From Planctomycetota bacterium (GTDB taxonomy: Bacteria > Planctomycetota > Phycisphaerae > UBA1845 > PWPN01), in the NCBI GenBank assembly GCA_029550525.1, contig JAKPHF010000077.1, forward strand, positions 62,001 to 126,000: a stretch of DNA of 64,000 nt, given 5' to 3'. Below are positions 43,040 to 53,200 of this stretch, piece after piece (the stretch's first letter is position 1; the number at the start of each line of letters is the position of its first letter). The notes beneath the pieces are model-generated. The model searched no databases and was not told the DNA's origin. It worked only from the letters and a program-made list of their open reading frames with translations. A program made the position numbers and the translations under genes.

Positions 43040-44641
43040 TCAACATTCGACGGCCACCGGTGCGATCTCGGGCAACACGCTGCGATCGCGAGCCTGCCGG
43101 GTTGCGGCGGGTGAACGATCAAACGTGTCCGTCAACTCCGCCAAACGCTCCCGAATCGCCGGAGTCAGCGCGTCCGACGTGAACCGCCATTCCCAGTTGC
43201 CGTCGCCCGAACCGGGCCGATTCATGCGGGCCTCGCCACCCAGTCCGAGCACATCCTGCAGCGGAAACAAGGCCATCCACGCCACCGAACCCAGCGCCAG
43301 CCGGATGAAATCCCAATGAATTTCGCGGCCATCCGTGCCCACGTAGCGGCGCACGAACGCACGCTCGGCCTCGATTTCCTCGGGACTTTGCGTACTCTGC
43401 GTGCCCGGCCGCGCGGTGAACCAACCCAGTGTCGTATTATGGTCGTGCGTAGCCGTGTAGACCACCGAATCGGGCGCGTGATTGTGCGGTCGATACTCGG
43501 GGGCTCGGGGCTCGTTGCCAAACGCCATCTGCAGGACCCGCATGCCGGGAAAGCCCAATTCGTCGCGCAACGCGTCCACCTGCGACGTGATGACACCCAG
43601 ATCCTCGGCAATGATGCGCAGTTCGATGCCCGACGCCGCCAGCGCCGAACGGACCGTGTGGAACAACTCCGCGCCGGGGCCTTTGACCCACCTGCCGTTC
43701 ACCGCCGTTTCTTCACGGGCGTCAATTTCCCAGAAGGCCTCGAACCCGCGGAAGTGATCCACGCGGAGAATGTCGCACTTCGTGAACTCTGTTCGGAACC
43801 GCTCGACCCACCAGCGGTAACGCTCCTTTCGGATTTCCCCCCATCGATAGATGGGGTTTCCCCAGCGCTGGCCGGTCGCGCTGAAGTAATCCGGCGGGAC
43901 CCCCGCTACCACTTCGGGGCGTCCGTCGGCATCGAGACGAAACAAGTGCTGATTGGCCCAGACGTCCGCACTGTCGTACGCGACGTAGATGGGAATGTCG
44001 CCGATGATCTGCACGCCCTTGCTGTGGGCGTATTGCAGAAGCGCCTTCCACTGCCGAAAGAAAGCCCACTGCAGAAACTTTTGCATGCGGATGCCGTCGG
44101 TGAGGGCATCTCGCCATTCGGCCATGACACCCGGCTCACGGCGAACCAACTCCGGTTCCCATGCCGACCAGACGCGCTGCTCGTGCGCTTCCTTGAGCAC
44201 CTTGAAAAAGGCGTAGTCGTCGAGCCAGCCCGCGTTCTGTTCGCAGAATGCCTCAAACTCGGAATCATTACCTCGTTGGCTGAATCGTTCGTAGGCTCGC
44301 CGAAACAACGCTTCTTTGTAGTCGTGGACTCGGCCGTACTGCACGCGCCGGCGATTGAACACCGGGGGATTGGCAATCTCGCTGAACTCCAGCAGTCCGT
44401 CGCGGGCCAGTGCCTCGGGGCTGATCAGCAACGGATTGCCCGCGAACGCCGACAAGGTCATATACGGTGAGTTGCCGTAGCCCGTCGGTCCCAGCGGCAG
44501 CACCTGCCACAACGTCTGGCCCGTGCTCTCCAGGAAGTCCACGAACCGCCAGGCCTGCGGGCCCAGATCACCCACTCCGAACCGTCCGGGCAGCGACGTG
44601 GGGTGGCAAATGATCCCGCTCGACCTCTGATCGACCAGCAT
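43040..44641 (-). CDS. malQ: 4-alpha-glucanotransferase (amylomaltase)
   Basis: The 533-residue GH77 enzyme transfers alpha-1,4-glucan segments between chains. It opens with SSGIICHPTSLPGRFGVGDLG, typical of MalQ/DPE1. Later motifs are GDIPIYVAYDSADVW, the nucleophile region CDILRVDHFRGFEAFWEI, EDLG in the acid/base region and TATHDHNTTLGW. All catalytic parts are present. The ATG at 44641 (MLVDQRSSG) is chosen because AAAGGGCGG lies upstream, against a longer frame from 44713. It and glgB start divergently, and treS is on its 3' side on the same strand. Confidence 0.95.
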   Translation of the reverse strand: MLVDQRSSGIICHPTSLPGRFGVGDLGPQAWRFVDFLESTGQTLWQVLPLGPTGYGNSPYMTLSAFAGNPLLISPEALARDGLLEFSEIANPPVFNRRRVQYGRVHDYKEALFRRAYERFSQRGNDSEFEAFCEQNAGWLDDYAFFKVLKEAHEQRVWSAWEPELVRREPGVMAEWRDALTDGIRMQKFLQWAFFRQWKALLQYAHSKGVQIIGDIPIYVAYDSADVWANQHLFRLDADGRPEVVAGVPPDYFSATGQRWGNPIYRWGEIRKERYRWWVERFRTEFTKCDILRVDHFRGFEAFWEIDAREETAVNGRWVKGPGAELFHTVRSALAASGIELRIIAEDLGVITSQVDALRDELGFPGMRVLQMAFGNEPRAPEYRPHNHAPDSVVYTATHDHNTTLGWFTARPGTQSTQSPEEIEAERAFVRRYVGTDGREIHWDFIRLALGSVAWMALFPLQDVLGLGGEARMNRPGSGDGNWEWRFTSDALTPAIRERLAELTDTFDRSPAATRQARDRSVLPEIAPVAVEC

Positions 44642-44799
44642 GTTCCGCCCTTTCTCTTGCCGGCGATGCAGCCGCGTGCCTTGGTACAACGCGCACGCGG
44701 CCACGGGCTTCAAAAGCGGTCAACCGCGGTGAGCCCACCAATACTTAAGCATAGGTGGCACTCGAGCCGTGGCACACGAGTGGGCTTTCAGGAGGATTC

Positions 44800-46758
44800 A
44801 TGGCCAGCAGCACGATCGACTCAATCGCTGCCGTGAAAGACAAGACCGGCGCTGCGCTCGGCGTGCTGACGCCCGAGGACCTTCACTACTTCAATGAGGG
44901 CTCCCACTACCGGCTGTACCAACGGCTCGGTGCTCATTTCCTGAAGCACGACAACACGGTCGGAACGTACTTCGCTGTGTGGGCACCCAATGCCGAACGC
45001 GTCTCGCTCATGGGCACGTTCAACGACTGGAACAAATACAGCCACTACCTGCATCCTGTGGGCGAGTCGGGCATCTGGGAGGGCTTCTGGCCGGAGCCTC
45101 GCAGGGGCGATCTGTACAAGTATCACGTCGAGTCACGATACCACGGCTATCGCGTGGACAAGCCCGACCCGTTCGGTCTGTACTTCGAGCAGGCGCCCCG
45201 CGGAGCGTCCATCGTGTGGGACCTGGACTACCAGTGGCACGACTCGGAATGGATGGATACCCGCGCCGATCGCCAGAGCCTCGACGCGCCCATCTCCATC
45301 TACGAAGTGCATCTGGGCTCCTGGATGCGATCGCCCGACGCCCCGGACGCGTTTCTCAACTATCGTCAGATCGCCGAGCGCCTCGTGGAATACGTGCAGC
45401 GCATGGGCTTCACGCACGTCGAGTTCCTGCCGGTCATGGAACATCCGTTTTACGGCTCGTGGGGCTATCAGACCACGCACTACTTCGCTCCCACCAGTCG
45501 CTACGGCACGCCGCAGGATTTCATGTATCTCATCGACCTGTTGCATCAGGCCGGCATCGGCGTCATCCTTGACTGGGTGCCCTCACACTTTGCCAAGGAC
45601 GAACACGGCCTGGCATTCTTCGACGGAACCCACCTCTACGAGCACGCCGATCCGCGGCAGGGCACGCACCCCGACTGGGACTCGTACATCTTCAACTACG
45701 GCCGCCGCGAAGTCCTGAGCTTCCTGGTCAGCAACGCGGTGTTCTGGCTCGACTGCTACCACGCCGACGGCCTGCGGGTGGACGCCGTCGCCTCCATGCT
45801 CTACTTGGACTACTCGCGGCCCGAGGGCACATGGGTCCCCAACGAGCACGGCGGCCGCGAAAACCTTGCCGCCATCAACTTCCTGCGCGTCATGAACCGG
45901 GAGACTTACAACAGCTTTCCCGGCATCCAGAACTTTGCCGAGGAGTCCACCGCCTATCCCATGGTTTCGCGGCCCGTGCACGTCGGCGGCCTGGGTTTCG
46001 GCTTCAAATGGGACATGGGCTGGATGCACGATACGTTGCATTACATGAGCCTGGACCCCGTGCATCGCAAGTATCACCATCGCGACATTACGTTTCGCAT
46101 GATGTACGCGTTCACCGAGAACTTCACGTTGCCGCTTTCGCACGACGAGGTGGTCCACGGCAAGGGCTCGCTCATCGCCAAGATGCCCGGCGACTATTGG
46201 CAGCGCTTCGCGAGCATGCGGTTGCTGTTCGCCTACATGTTCACCCAGCCGGGCAAGAAGCTTCTGTTCATGGGCGGCGAGTTCGGGCAGTTCCAGGAAT
46301 GGAACCACGACGTAAGCCTCGACTGGCATCTGCTCGACTTCGATCCGCATGCCCGGCTTCAGCGATGGGTCGCGCGGCTCAACGACTGCTACCGCCGCGA
46401 GCCGGCTCTCCACGTGTTCGACACCGAGCAGGAGGGCTTCGCCTGGATCGACTGCAACGACATGCTGAACAGTGTGGTGACGTTCATGCGCAAGGGCCAC
46501 GACGCGCGCGACACCATCCTGGCTGCGTTCAACTTCACGCCCGTGCCGCGGTACGACTACCGCGTGGGAGCCCCCGCCGGCGGCGAGTGGCGGGAGATTC
46601 TCAACAGTGACGCGCTCGAGTACGGCGGCAGCGGCGTGGGCAACCTCGGCGCGGTCCAGGCTACCACGGAGGAATGCCACGGATTGCCTTACACGTTGTC
46701 GTTGACGCTCCCGCCTCTGGCGGCTGTGTTCTTCAAGCGCGAAACGTCCGCAGATTGA
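44800..46758 (+). CDS. glgB: 1,4-alpha-glucan branching enzyme
   Basis: The 652-residue GH13 enzyme introduces alpha-1,6 branches into glucan. It has one N-terminal CBM48 domain (VGTYFAVWAPNAERVSLMG), then the barrel with nucleophile Asp328 (DGLRVDAVASMLYLDYSR), acid/base Glu381 (FAEEST) and Asp449 (LSHDEVVHGKGS), and a C-terminal beta domain. It is in the shorter one-CBM48 size class of GlgB. AGGAGG lies 4 bp before the ATG at 44800, a short spacing. It is divergent from malQ, so the two may share control. A CGCAGATT repeat overlaps its stop codon. Confidence 0.96.
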   Translation: MASSTIDSIAAVKDKTGAALGVLTPEDLHYFNEGSHYRLYQRLGAHFLKHDNTVGTYFAVWAPNAERVSLMGTFNDWNKYSHYLHPVGESGIWEGFWPEPRRGDLYKYHVESRYHGYRVDKPDPFGLYFEQAPRGASIVWDLDYQWHDSEWMDTRADRQSLDAPISIYEVHLGSWMRSPDAPDAFLNYRQIAERLVEYVQRMGFTHVEFLPVMEHPFYGSWGYQTTHYFAPTSRYGTPQDFMYLIDLLHQAGIGVILDWVPSHFAKDEHGLAFFDGTHLYEHADPRQGTHPDWDSYIFNYGRREVLSFLVSNAVFWLDCYHADGLRVDAVASMLYLDYSRPEGTWVPNEHGGRENLAAINFLRVMNRETYNSFPGIQNFAEESTAYPMVSRPVHVGGLGFGFKWDMGWMHDTLHYMSLDPVHRKYHHRDITFRMMYAFTENFTLPLSHDEVVHGKGSLIAKMPGDYWQRFASMRLLFAYMFTQPGKKLLFMGGEFGQFQEWNHDVSLDWHLLDFDPHARLQRWVARLNDCYRREPALHVFDTEQEGFAWIDCNDMLNSVVTFMRKGHDARDTILAAFNFTPVPRYDYRVGAPAGGEWREILNSDALEYGGSGVGNLGAVQATTEECHGLPYTLSLTLPPLAAVFFKRETSAD

Positions 46759-46776
46759 CGCAGATTGTCGCAGATT
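46749..46776. repeat. CGCAGATT repeat, 10-bp period
   Basis: Three CGCAGATT cores begin at 46749, 46759 and 46769, exactly 10 bp apart; the first includes the end of the glgB coding sequence and its stop codon (46756-46758). Confidence 0.75.
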
Positions 46777-46862
46777 CTCAAAGCGAGTGGCGTCCTTGTG
46801 CTTCCGTGCGGTCTTCCCACGTCAGTCGAACCACGGATGAAGACGGAAGTCGCTTTGTCTTA

Positions 46863-46890
46863 GACCTCAGGTCTCAAGTCTCAAGTCTCC
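46863..46890. repeat. degenerate heptad repeat, GAGNCNT family, reverse orientation
   Basis: Four 7-bp units (GACCTCA, GGTCTCA, AGTCTCA, AGTCTCC) lie about 105 bp after glgB. The rest of the 46759-47127 gap holds an AT-richer patch near 46990-47020 but no gene. Confidence 0.75.
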
Positions 46891-47127
46891 TTCCGTCGCA
46901 TTATCGGCACTCAATGTGGGCCAAAGCCCGCAAATAGGTGTCGCTTCGCGCGTTCTCGGACGCGCGATCTGCGGCGGAGCGAGCCGTATCTTCTGTTACA
47001 GCAAAAACCAATCGTAAATTAGTCGATGTAGCCCATGTGACTGCCGGCCGGGCCGGAACGCCATCGGTGCGTTCACGGTTGCCGAACGCCCATCATGGGC
47101 GCGGGCTGCTGCAAGAGGGGGTTTCGC

Positions 47128-49776
47128 ATGCGTCTCAAATCCACCTGCATCCTTTCGATCGTGGGCTGCTGGGCTCTGTCCGGATGTGTCCCCCCGCCTC
47201 CCGAGTTGCCCGGCGACAATCACACGAGGTTTCTGGCCATCGATGTCACCAAGTTCGGCGGACCGGAAGCACTGCCCGTCCGCGGCGGCGGCGTGATCAC
47301 CGAAGCCAACGTGGTTGAACTGCCCGAAGAGCTCATCCAGTCGGCGCCGCAAGAGGTCAGCATGACGCTCAGCTCGCTGTCCATCGACGCCGGCGTGGAA
47401 GCCGGCCGGCCCAATCCCGCGGCCAAGGACGGCGCGTTTCACGTGAGCGTTACCTTTCACCTGGCAGCTCTTGACGAGGACGCCTGCTCGTCGCCGTTGA
47501 TCGTCGGGCCGTTCGAACTAACGCTGTCCAACGGGAAGGTGAAGATCGAAAAGGGGACCGTCAAATTGTCGCCCGAGGCCGTCGAGCTGGTGCTGAGCGG
47601 ACGATTCCAAATTTGCACCAAGGTTTCGGCCGACTTCGATGGGGCTCTCATGGTCAGTCAGCTCATCATCCAGTTCGGCGAACTCGATCCCGGCGATGCC
47701 AAGGTGGAAATCTGCCACGTTCCGCCGGGCAACCCCGAAAAGCGACATACTATTGTCGTCGGAATGTCGGCGGTGGAGGCGCACCTGAAAAAGGGCTCTT
47801 ACCTGGGGCCGTGCCGGGACGAGGTCGAGCCGCTGCAACTGACTTCGCTCTGTTCCATCGACCCGGACGTGCATCGCCGTTGGCGCGTGCATAACCCCAA
47901 CAGCGTACCCATCGAGGTTGCGTGGGAGATCTACGGAACCGGCCAGACCGGTACGCATCTGGCCACGCCGGGGGATTCGATCTTCGAAACCGCCACCGTC
48001 GCCGGTCCCAACACGGCCGTCATCCGATGGTTCGATCACAACAACATCGTCCGCAGCGCCGTCAAGGAGTCAGGCGGCGCGCGGTGCGTTCTGGACAGCG
48101 ACGGCGATGGTGTACTCGACGATGCCGACGCCTGCCCCGACACGCCCGCCGATACGGAGGTGGATGAAATCGGTTGCCCGGTTATTTCGCCTGCACCCGA
48201 CGCTGACAATGACGGTGTGCCCGACGCGATCGATGCTTGCCCCGACACGCCGGCCGATACCGAAGTGGACGCGGTCGGTTGCCCGGTGGCGGCGCCCGAC
48301 GCGGACAACGATGGCGTGCCTGACACTACCGACGCGTGCCCTGGCACGCCTCCGGATACCGAGGTGGACGAGGTAGGCTGTCCGGTGCCTTCGGCGGTGG
48401 CCGATGCCGACAATGACGGCGTGGTCGATGCTGCCGACTCTTGCCCGAACACGCCTGCCGGCGAATGGGTGGATGCGTCGGGTTGCAGTTGCAGCCAACT
48501 CGATGAGGACGCCGACGGCGTGAACGATTGCGAGGACTTCTGTCCGGGAACGCCGGCGGGTGCCCCCGTTGACAGCATCGGCTGCGAGCGATTGGTCGCC
48601 GATGCCGGCGAAGATATTGTTCTGACCGAAGTGGGACCGGTGACGCTGCACGGCAGCGCGAACTGGGGGACTCCGCCGTACACGTACACCTGGTCGGCAC
48701 CGGGCTGGAGCGGATCGAACCTGCAGAATCCTACCGTCATGCCGAGCCAGACCACCGTGTACACGCTCACCGTGTCCGACTGGTCGTTCCCGCCCCAGAT
48801 CGCGACCGACACCGTGACCGTCATCGTTCAGCCTCGCCAGGACCTGCAATACAGCATCACGCCGGTCGGCATGCTGGGCGTCAAGAGCTACGCCAGTGGT
48901 CTGAACGACGCGGGGCAGGTGGTCGGCTACTACTACACTGCCGACTGGGCCAAGCGGGCATTCCTGTACAGTAACGGCGTCACGACCGACCTGGGCACGC
49001 TCGGCGGGACCGAAGCATACGCCAACGCCATCAACAACAACGGGCAGGTCGTGGGTGTGTCGCGAACGGCCGGCGGTCAGTGGCACGCGTTCATTTGGGA
49101 TGCGGTCGGCGGCATGCGCGACCTGGGCACGCTCGGCGGCGCCAGCAGCGAAGCGTATGCCATCAACGACAGCGGCCAAGTGGTCGGCTTCTCCGAAACT
49201 GCCACCGGGTTCCACGCCTTTATCTACAGCGGCGGCACCATGAGCCAGCTTAACGGCACCGAAGCCTACGCCCAGAGCGGTGCCTTCGACATTAACGATG
49301 TCGGCCATACGGCCGGCATTCTGCTGACCAACGACGGCGTATCCGTCGCTTTCAAGCACGACGGCACGCTGGCCACGCTCGGCTGGCCCATGCTCACTGC
49401 CAGCGAAGCCTGGCTCATCAACAACCACGGCGTCATCGCCGGCCATTCCTGGGGCAGCGGCCAGTATCGCTCGTTCCTGTACTCCGGCGGGCTGGTCGTC
49501 GATCTGGGGTTGCTGAATGGCTTCGAGCGAACCTATGCGTGGGGCCTGTCGGATTCAGGCCAGGTGGTGGGCAGCGCGACCAATGCCGTGACCGGATTGT
49601 CGCATGCGTTCATCTATACCGGCGGCGAGCTGGTGAATCTCAACGGCCTTCTCGTCCCGAACCACGGATGGGAGTACCTGACTTCGGCCAATGCCGTCAA
49701 CAACTCGGGACAGATTGCGGGCTACGGGAAGATCAACGGCCAGTTCCGCGGCTTCCTCCTCACGCCCAACCAGTAG
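47128..49776 (+). CDS. surface lipoprotein with TSP3 repeats and HAF propeller repeats
   Basis: The 882-residue protein has a lipobox (WALSGC) after a short hydrophobic segment, so it is probably lipid-anchored. An N-terminal region of about 300 residues has no family I recognise. Then come five thrombospondin type 3 repeats (DADNDGVPD with Cys pairs, about residues 320-470), which bind calcium, and a PKD-like domain (about 475-560). At least seven HAF-type repeats follow (pattern AINNNGQVVG with AFLY or AFIW, and DLGTLGG), likely a beta-propeller. The start at 47128 gives a proper lipoprotein signal. A cell-surface or adhesion role is probable. A GCTGTGA-type heptad block begins at its stop codon. 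Confidence 0.88.
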   Translation: MRLKSTCILSIVGCWALSGCVPPPPELPGDNHTRFLAIDVTKFGGPEALPVRGGGVITEANVVELPEELIQSAPQEVSMTLSSLSIDAGVEAGRPNPAAKDGAFHVSVTFHLAALDEDACSSPLIVGPFELTLSNGKVKIEKGTVKLSPEAVELVLSGRFQICTKVSADFDGALMVSQLIIQFGELDPGDAKVEICHVPPGNPEKRHTIVVGMSAVEAHLKKGSYLGPCRDEVEPLQLTSLCSIDPDVHRRWRVHNPNSVPIEVAWEIYGTGQTGTHLATPGDSIFETATVAGPNTAVIRWFDHNNIVRSAVKESGGARCVLDSDGDGVLDDADACPDTPADTEVDEIGCPVISPAPDADNDGVPDAIDACPDTPADTEVDAVGCPVAAPDADNDGVPDTTDACPGTPPDTEVDEVGCPVPSAVADADNDGVVDAADSCPNTPAGEWVDASGCSCSQLDEDADGVNDCEDFCPGTPAGAPVDSIGCERLVADAGEDIVLTEVGPVTLHGSANWGTPPYTYTWSAPGWSGSNLQNPTVMPSQTTVYTLTVSDWSFPPQIATDTVTVIVQPRQDLQYSITPVGMLGVKSYASGLNDAGQVVGYYYTADWAKRAFLYSNGVTTDLGTLGGTEAYANAINNNGQVVGVSRTAGGQWHAFIWDAVGGMRDLGTLGGASSEAYAINDSGQVVGFSETATGFHAFIYSGGTMSQLNGTEAYAQSGAFDINDVGHTAGILLTNDGVSVAFKHDGTLATLGWPMLTASEAWLINNHGVIAGHSWGSGQYRSFLYSGGLVVDLGLLNGFERTYAWGLSDSGQVVGSATNAVTGLSHAFIYTGGELVNLNGLLVPNHGWEYLTSANAVNNSGQIAGYGKINGQFRGFLLTPNQ

Positions 49777-49866
49777 CTGTGAGCTTTGAGCTGTGAGCTA
49801 TGAGCCATAATAGGGGCACACGTGCATCGCGAATGCACATGCCGTTAGCTGACAGCTGATAGCTCT
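49774..49866. repeat. degenerate heptad repeats, GAGCTNT and TAGCTGA types
   Basis: Five units (TAGCTGT, GAGCTTT, GAGCTGT, GAGCTAT, GAGCCAT) at 49774-49808 start with the TAG stop codon of the preceding gene. Three more units (TAGCTGA, CAGCTGA, TAGCTCT) are at 49846-49866. Confidence 0.8.
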
Positions 49867-49923
49867 CCCCAGGTGAACGTCGCTGGATCGTCGCGTACGG
49901 ACACGGCGATGGTATCCTCTCTA

Positions 49924-50203
49924 CCGGCCCACAAGCGGGCCGGAGTCAATAGGCGGGGGCGTCAGCCCCCGTTCGATTGTGAACAGGCGATGGTCAGCCC
50001 CGAACGGGGCGACAGTCCCGATCCGATCCGCGAACAACGCAAACGCGCTGGCCAATGGCATACACCATATTGGTGTCACATCGCATCTATCGCCCCTGTC
50101 AGGGCTCCATGAAACACGAGGGACCAATTGCTTCGTTCCCTGTTTCAACCCGGGGGCTTACGCAGCCCGGCTGCTGACTGCTGCCCCTTGCGGGGCAGAA
50201 GCG
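49924..50203 (+). repeat. composite hairpin repeat, copy A
   Basis: About 280 bp made of short GC hairpins in a row: GGCCC..GGGCC, GCGGGGGCGTCAGCCCCCG, CAGCCCCGAACGGGGCGA, ATCGCCCCTGTCAGGGCTCC, and TGCCCCTTGCGGGGCAG at the right end. The spacers, such as GCGAACAACGCAAACGC, are also conserved. Read by eye, it matches copy B (56438-56727) along its whole length in reverse orientation. Confidence 0.8.
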
Positions 50204-50213
50204 ACTGGTGTCT

Positions 50214-50248
50214 GGCTCATAACTCAGGGCCCATAGCTCACAGCTGAA
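50214..50248. repeat. degenerate heptad repeat, GCTCANA variant
   Basis: Five 7-bp units (GCTCATA, ACTCAGG, GCCCATA, GCTCACA, GCTGAAT) lie 7 bp from the stop codon of the minus-strand giant lipoprotein gene. Confidence 0.7.
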
Positions 50249-50255
50249 TTGTCAA

Positions 50256-53200
50256 TTATCTGGCGCGGAAGATCACGCTGTAGTTCCGAAGCCCGTCCGG
50301 CGGCGTTACGAAGCGGATGCCTTGTTGCCCGGGCGTGAGGTCCAGCAGGAAGCCGCTTGTGTACACAGTGCCGCCTTCGTAGACGTACGGTACGTCGTCG
50401 GCTACACGGAGCAGGCCGGTGAGCCCGAACTTGTCTCCCACGCCGATCTCGATCGTGTCCACCTGGCCGAAGATGTTGATCGTGCCGGTGAAACCGAACG
50501 CGTCCACCTGATGCACCGTGGCGAAGGGCTTCACGCCTGCGGTGGTGCTGATCGTCCCGAGTGTGCCCGGAATCGTGATCACCTCGCTCTGGGGGAAACC
50601 TCGGGCATCCAAGCCCGTCACGCGAACGAATCCGCCGGAGATACTGTCGTCGCCGTCGCGGATGGTGACGACGACATTCCGTGGATGGGCCGGATTGATC
50701 AGACCCTGCGCCGCGACGAACTGGTTGCCCGGATCTGCACCGAGGGCTGTCCAGGTGAGGGCCTGCTCCGGCAGAATGACGCTATTGGCCAGTGGTGCGA
50801 GGAAGAGATTCTGTACCGCCAGCGAACTGACGCGCACCAGCGCGGTGTCCGCCGCGCGACGACCATGGAAGTCGGTCACCGTACACGTGATTCGGTACGT
50901 GCCGTCGTCGGCCGGGGCTGTCCAGGTATTCGTAGCGTCGCCCGCCAGACCGTTCTGGTTTGCGGCCCCCAGGATGCCCGCCGGCGATCCCGATTCATCC
51001 ACGACTTGCCAGGCGTAGTTGTAGTTGGCCGTCCCACCGATGTGCTTGGCGAAGAGCTCGACCGTCTCGCCCGGCGCCAGCGACAACTGCTCGACCGACA
51101 CGTCCACGAGCAAAGTCTGTTGGATGGAGACGATCACGGATACCGAGTCGGTAAAGCTTTGGCCGGCGTTGTCCGTGACTGTACAGACGATGGTGTACGT
51201 GCCCTCGGTGGCGACCGACCAGGTGTTGGCGGCATCCGCGGCCATGTCGGCCTGCGATGCGGCCCCAACACCGGTTGCCCCCGTAACGAACGTGCCCACC
51301 GGCGCGCCGGTCTCGTCGAACGCCTGCCACACATAGTCGTACGGCGGCTCGCCGCCCAGTGGATCGGCAGTGAGTGTCACCGGTTCTGAGGGCACGACGA
51401 GCGTCTGACCGGCCCGCAGGTCCAGCGACAGCGGCGAATGCACGATCACGTGGATGGTGTCGCTCGTCTGGCGGCCCAGCCCGTCCGTCACGATCGCGAG
51501 GATGCGATACGTTCCGAGTACGCCCGGACCTGGCACCGGCGCAGTCCATGTGTTGGTCGCGTCGCCGGGTACGCCGCTTTGGATGGCTGCACTCAGCGTG
51601 CCCGCCGGATTGTCCGCCTCATTCAGCGCCGTCCAGGCATAGGTGAAGTTCGCCACGCCATTCTGCGCGTCCGCGGTGAGCGTGACCGTCTCTCCGGGCA
51701 GTACGTACACTTCGCTCGACGCGAGTGAGAGGAGGAACGCGTCGTCCGAGCCTACGCGAACTTGCGTATGGTCGGTGAAGCTTCGGCCCAGCGCATCGGT
51801 GGCTACGCACGTGATGATGTACGTGTCGCGAATACCCGCCGGCGCCGTCCACACGTTCGTCGCGTCGTTGGGCCGGTTGTCCTGCGTAGCCGTACCCGTG
51901 CCCGTCGAGCCGCTGCTGAACGAGCCGGCCAACGCCCCCAGTGAATTGCGGGCCGACCATGCGTACGAGAAGTTGCGCTCGCCGCCCGTGCGATCCGCCG
52001 TGAGCGTAGTGGTGCCGCCCGCCGCAATCGCGGCGTCGCTGGCTCGCACGTCGAGCGAGAACGGCTCATCCACAACCACCATGAGGGTGTGAGTCGCGGT
52101 GATCCCGTTGGCGTCCACGACCGATACGGTGATGCGGTACGTGCCGAGCGTGCCCGGGCCCGCGCCGGGCGCGGTCCAGGTGTTAACGATATCGTCCGCG
52201 GCGGTGTGGAACGCTTGACCGGTCCCCGTGCTGCCGCTCGTGAACGCTCCGGCGAAGCTGCCCGCGGCGTTGCGGCAGGTCCAGGTGTACGCGAAGTTCG
52301 CACTGCCGCCCGTGCGATCGGCCGTCAACGCGATCGACTGCCCGGGCCGCAGGTGGACGCGGTCGGCGGTGAGCTCCACGATCATGCGGTCGTCCACCAC
52401 GACAGTCATGCTGTCGGTGAAGCTGCGGCCGGCCGAGTCCGTAGCCGTCACCGTCAACCGGTAGCTGCCCATGGCGGCCAGCCCGGAGGGTGCCTGCCAG
52501 ATATTGGTTACATCATCCACACCCGCGGTCAGCGCGCCGCCGGTACCTGTCGAGCCGACGACGAAGTCACCCGCCAACGCGCCGGACGCATCCACCGCGG
52601 TCCAGGAGTACGTGAACGGCCCGTAGCCGCCGGTCCGATTGGCAATCAACGTCACCGAGCCGCCTGGAACCAGATGGCTTTCGGAACCCGTCAGATCCAC
52701 ATGAAACTCGTCGCTCACCGTCAACTGCACGCTGTCGGTAAACGTGTTGCCCACTGCGTCCAGAACCGTGCAACGCAAACGGTACGTGCCCTGCGTGGTT
52801 TCGCTGGTGAAGACGGCGACATCCGACGTGGTCGAGTCGAGCCGATCATCGGCCGGGTTGCCTGCCGGGTCGGTCACCTTCCATGTATACGTGATGGGCG
52901 GGACACCGCCGGTGGTCAACGCTTCCAGCGTGGCCGTCTCACCTCCGCTGGCCAGCGTTTGGCGGGTTGCGGAGACGCTCACCGACAGGTTCTGCCCTGC
53001 CGCTCCGCCACCCGTGCTGCCCACGACCAGCTCGAGCGAGTCCACGAAAACCGTGCCCATGGCATCGGTCGTCGTGAGCTTCGCCCGGTACGTTCCCGTG
53101 TTCAGATCGCTCGTGAAGACCGGCCCGGCGATCATGGTGTCACTGAGCCGATCCGGAGCGAGGTTGCCCTGCGGATCGAACAACTCCCATCGAAACTGGT

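Noticed and set aside
48070..49446. 458-codon open frame on the minus strand
   Set aside because: Antisense to the TSP3/HAF protein.
3668..50248. CRISPR array made of the short repeats
   Set aside because: Units are 7 bp and contiguous, without spacers of regular length; no cas genes.
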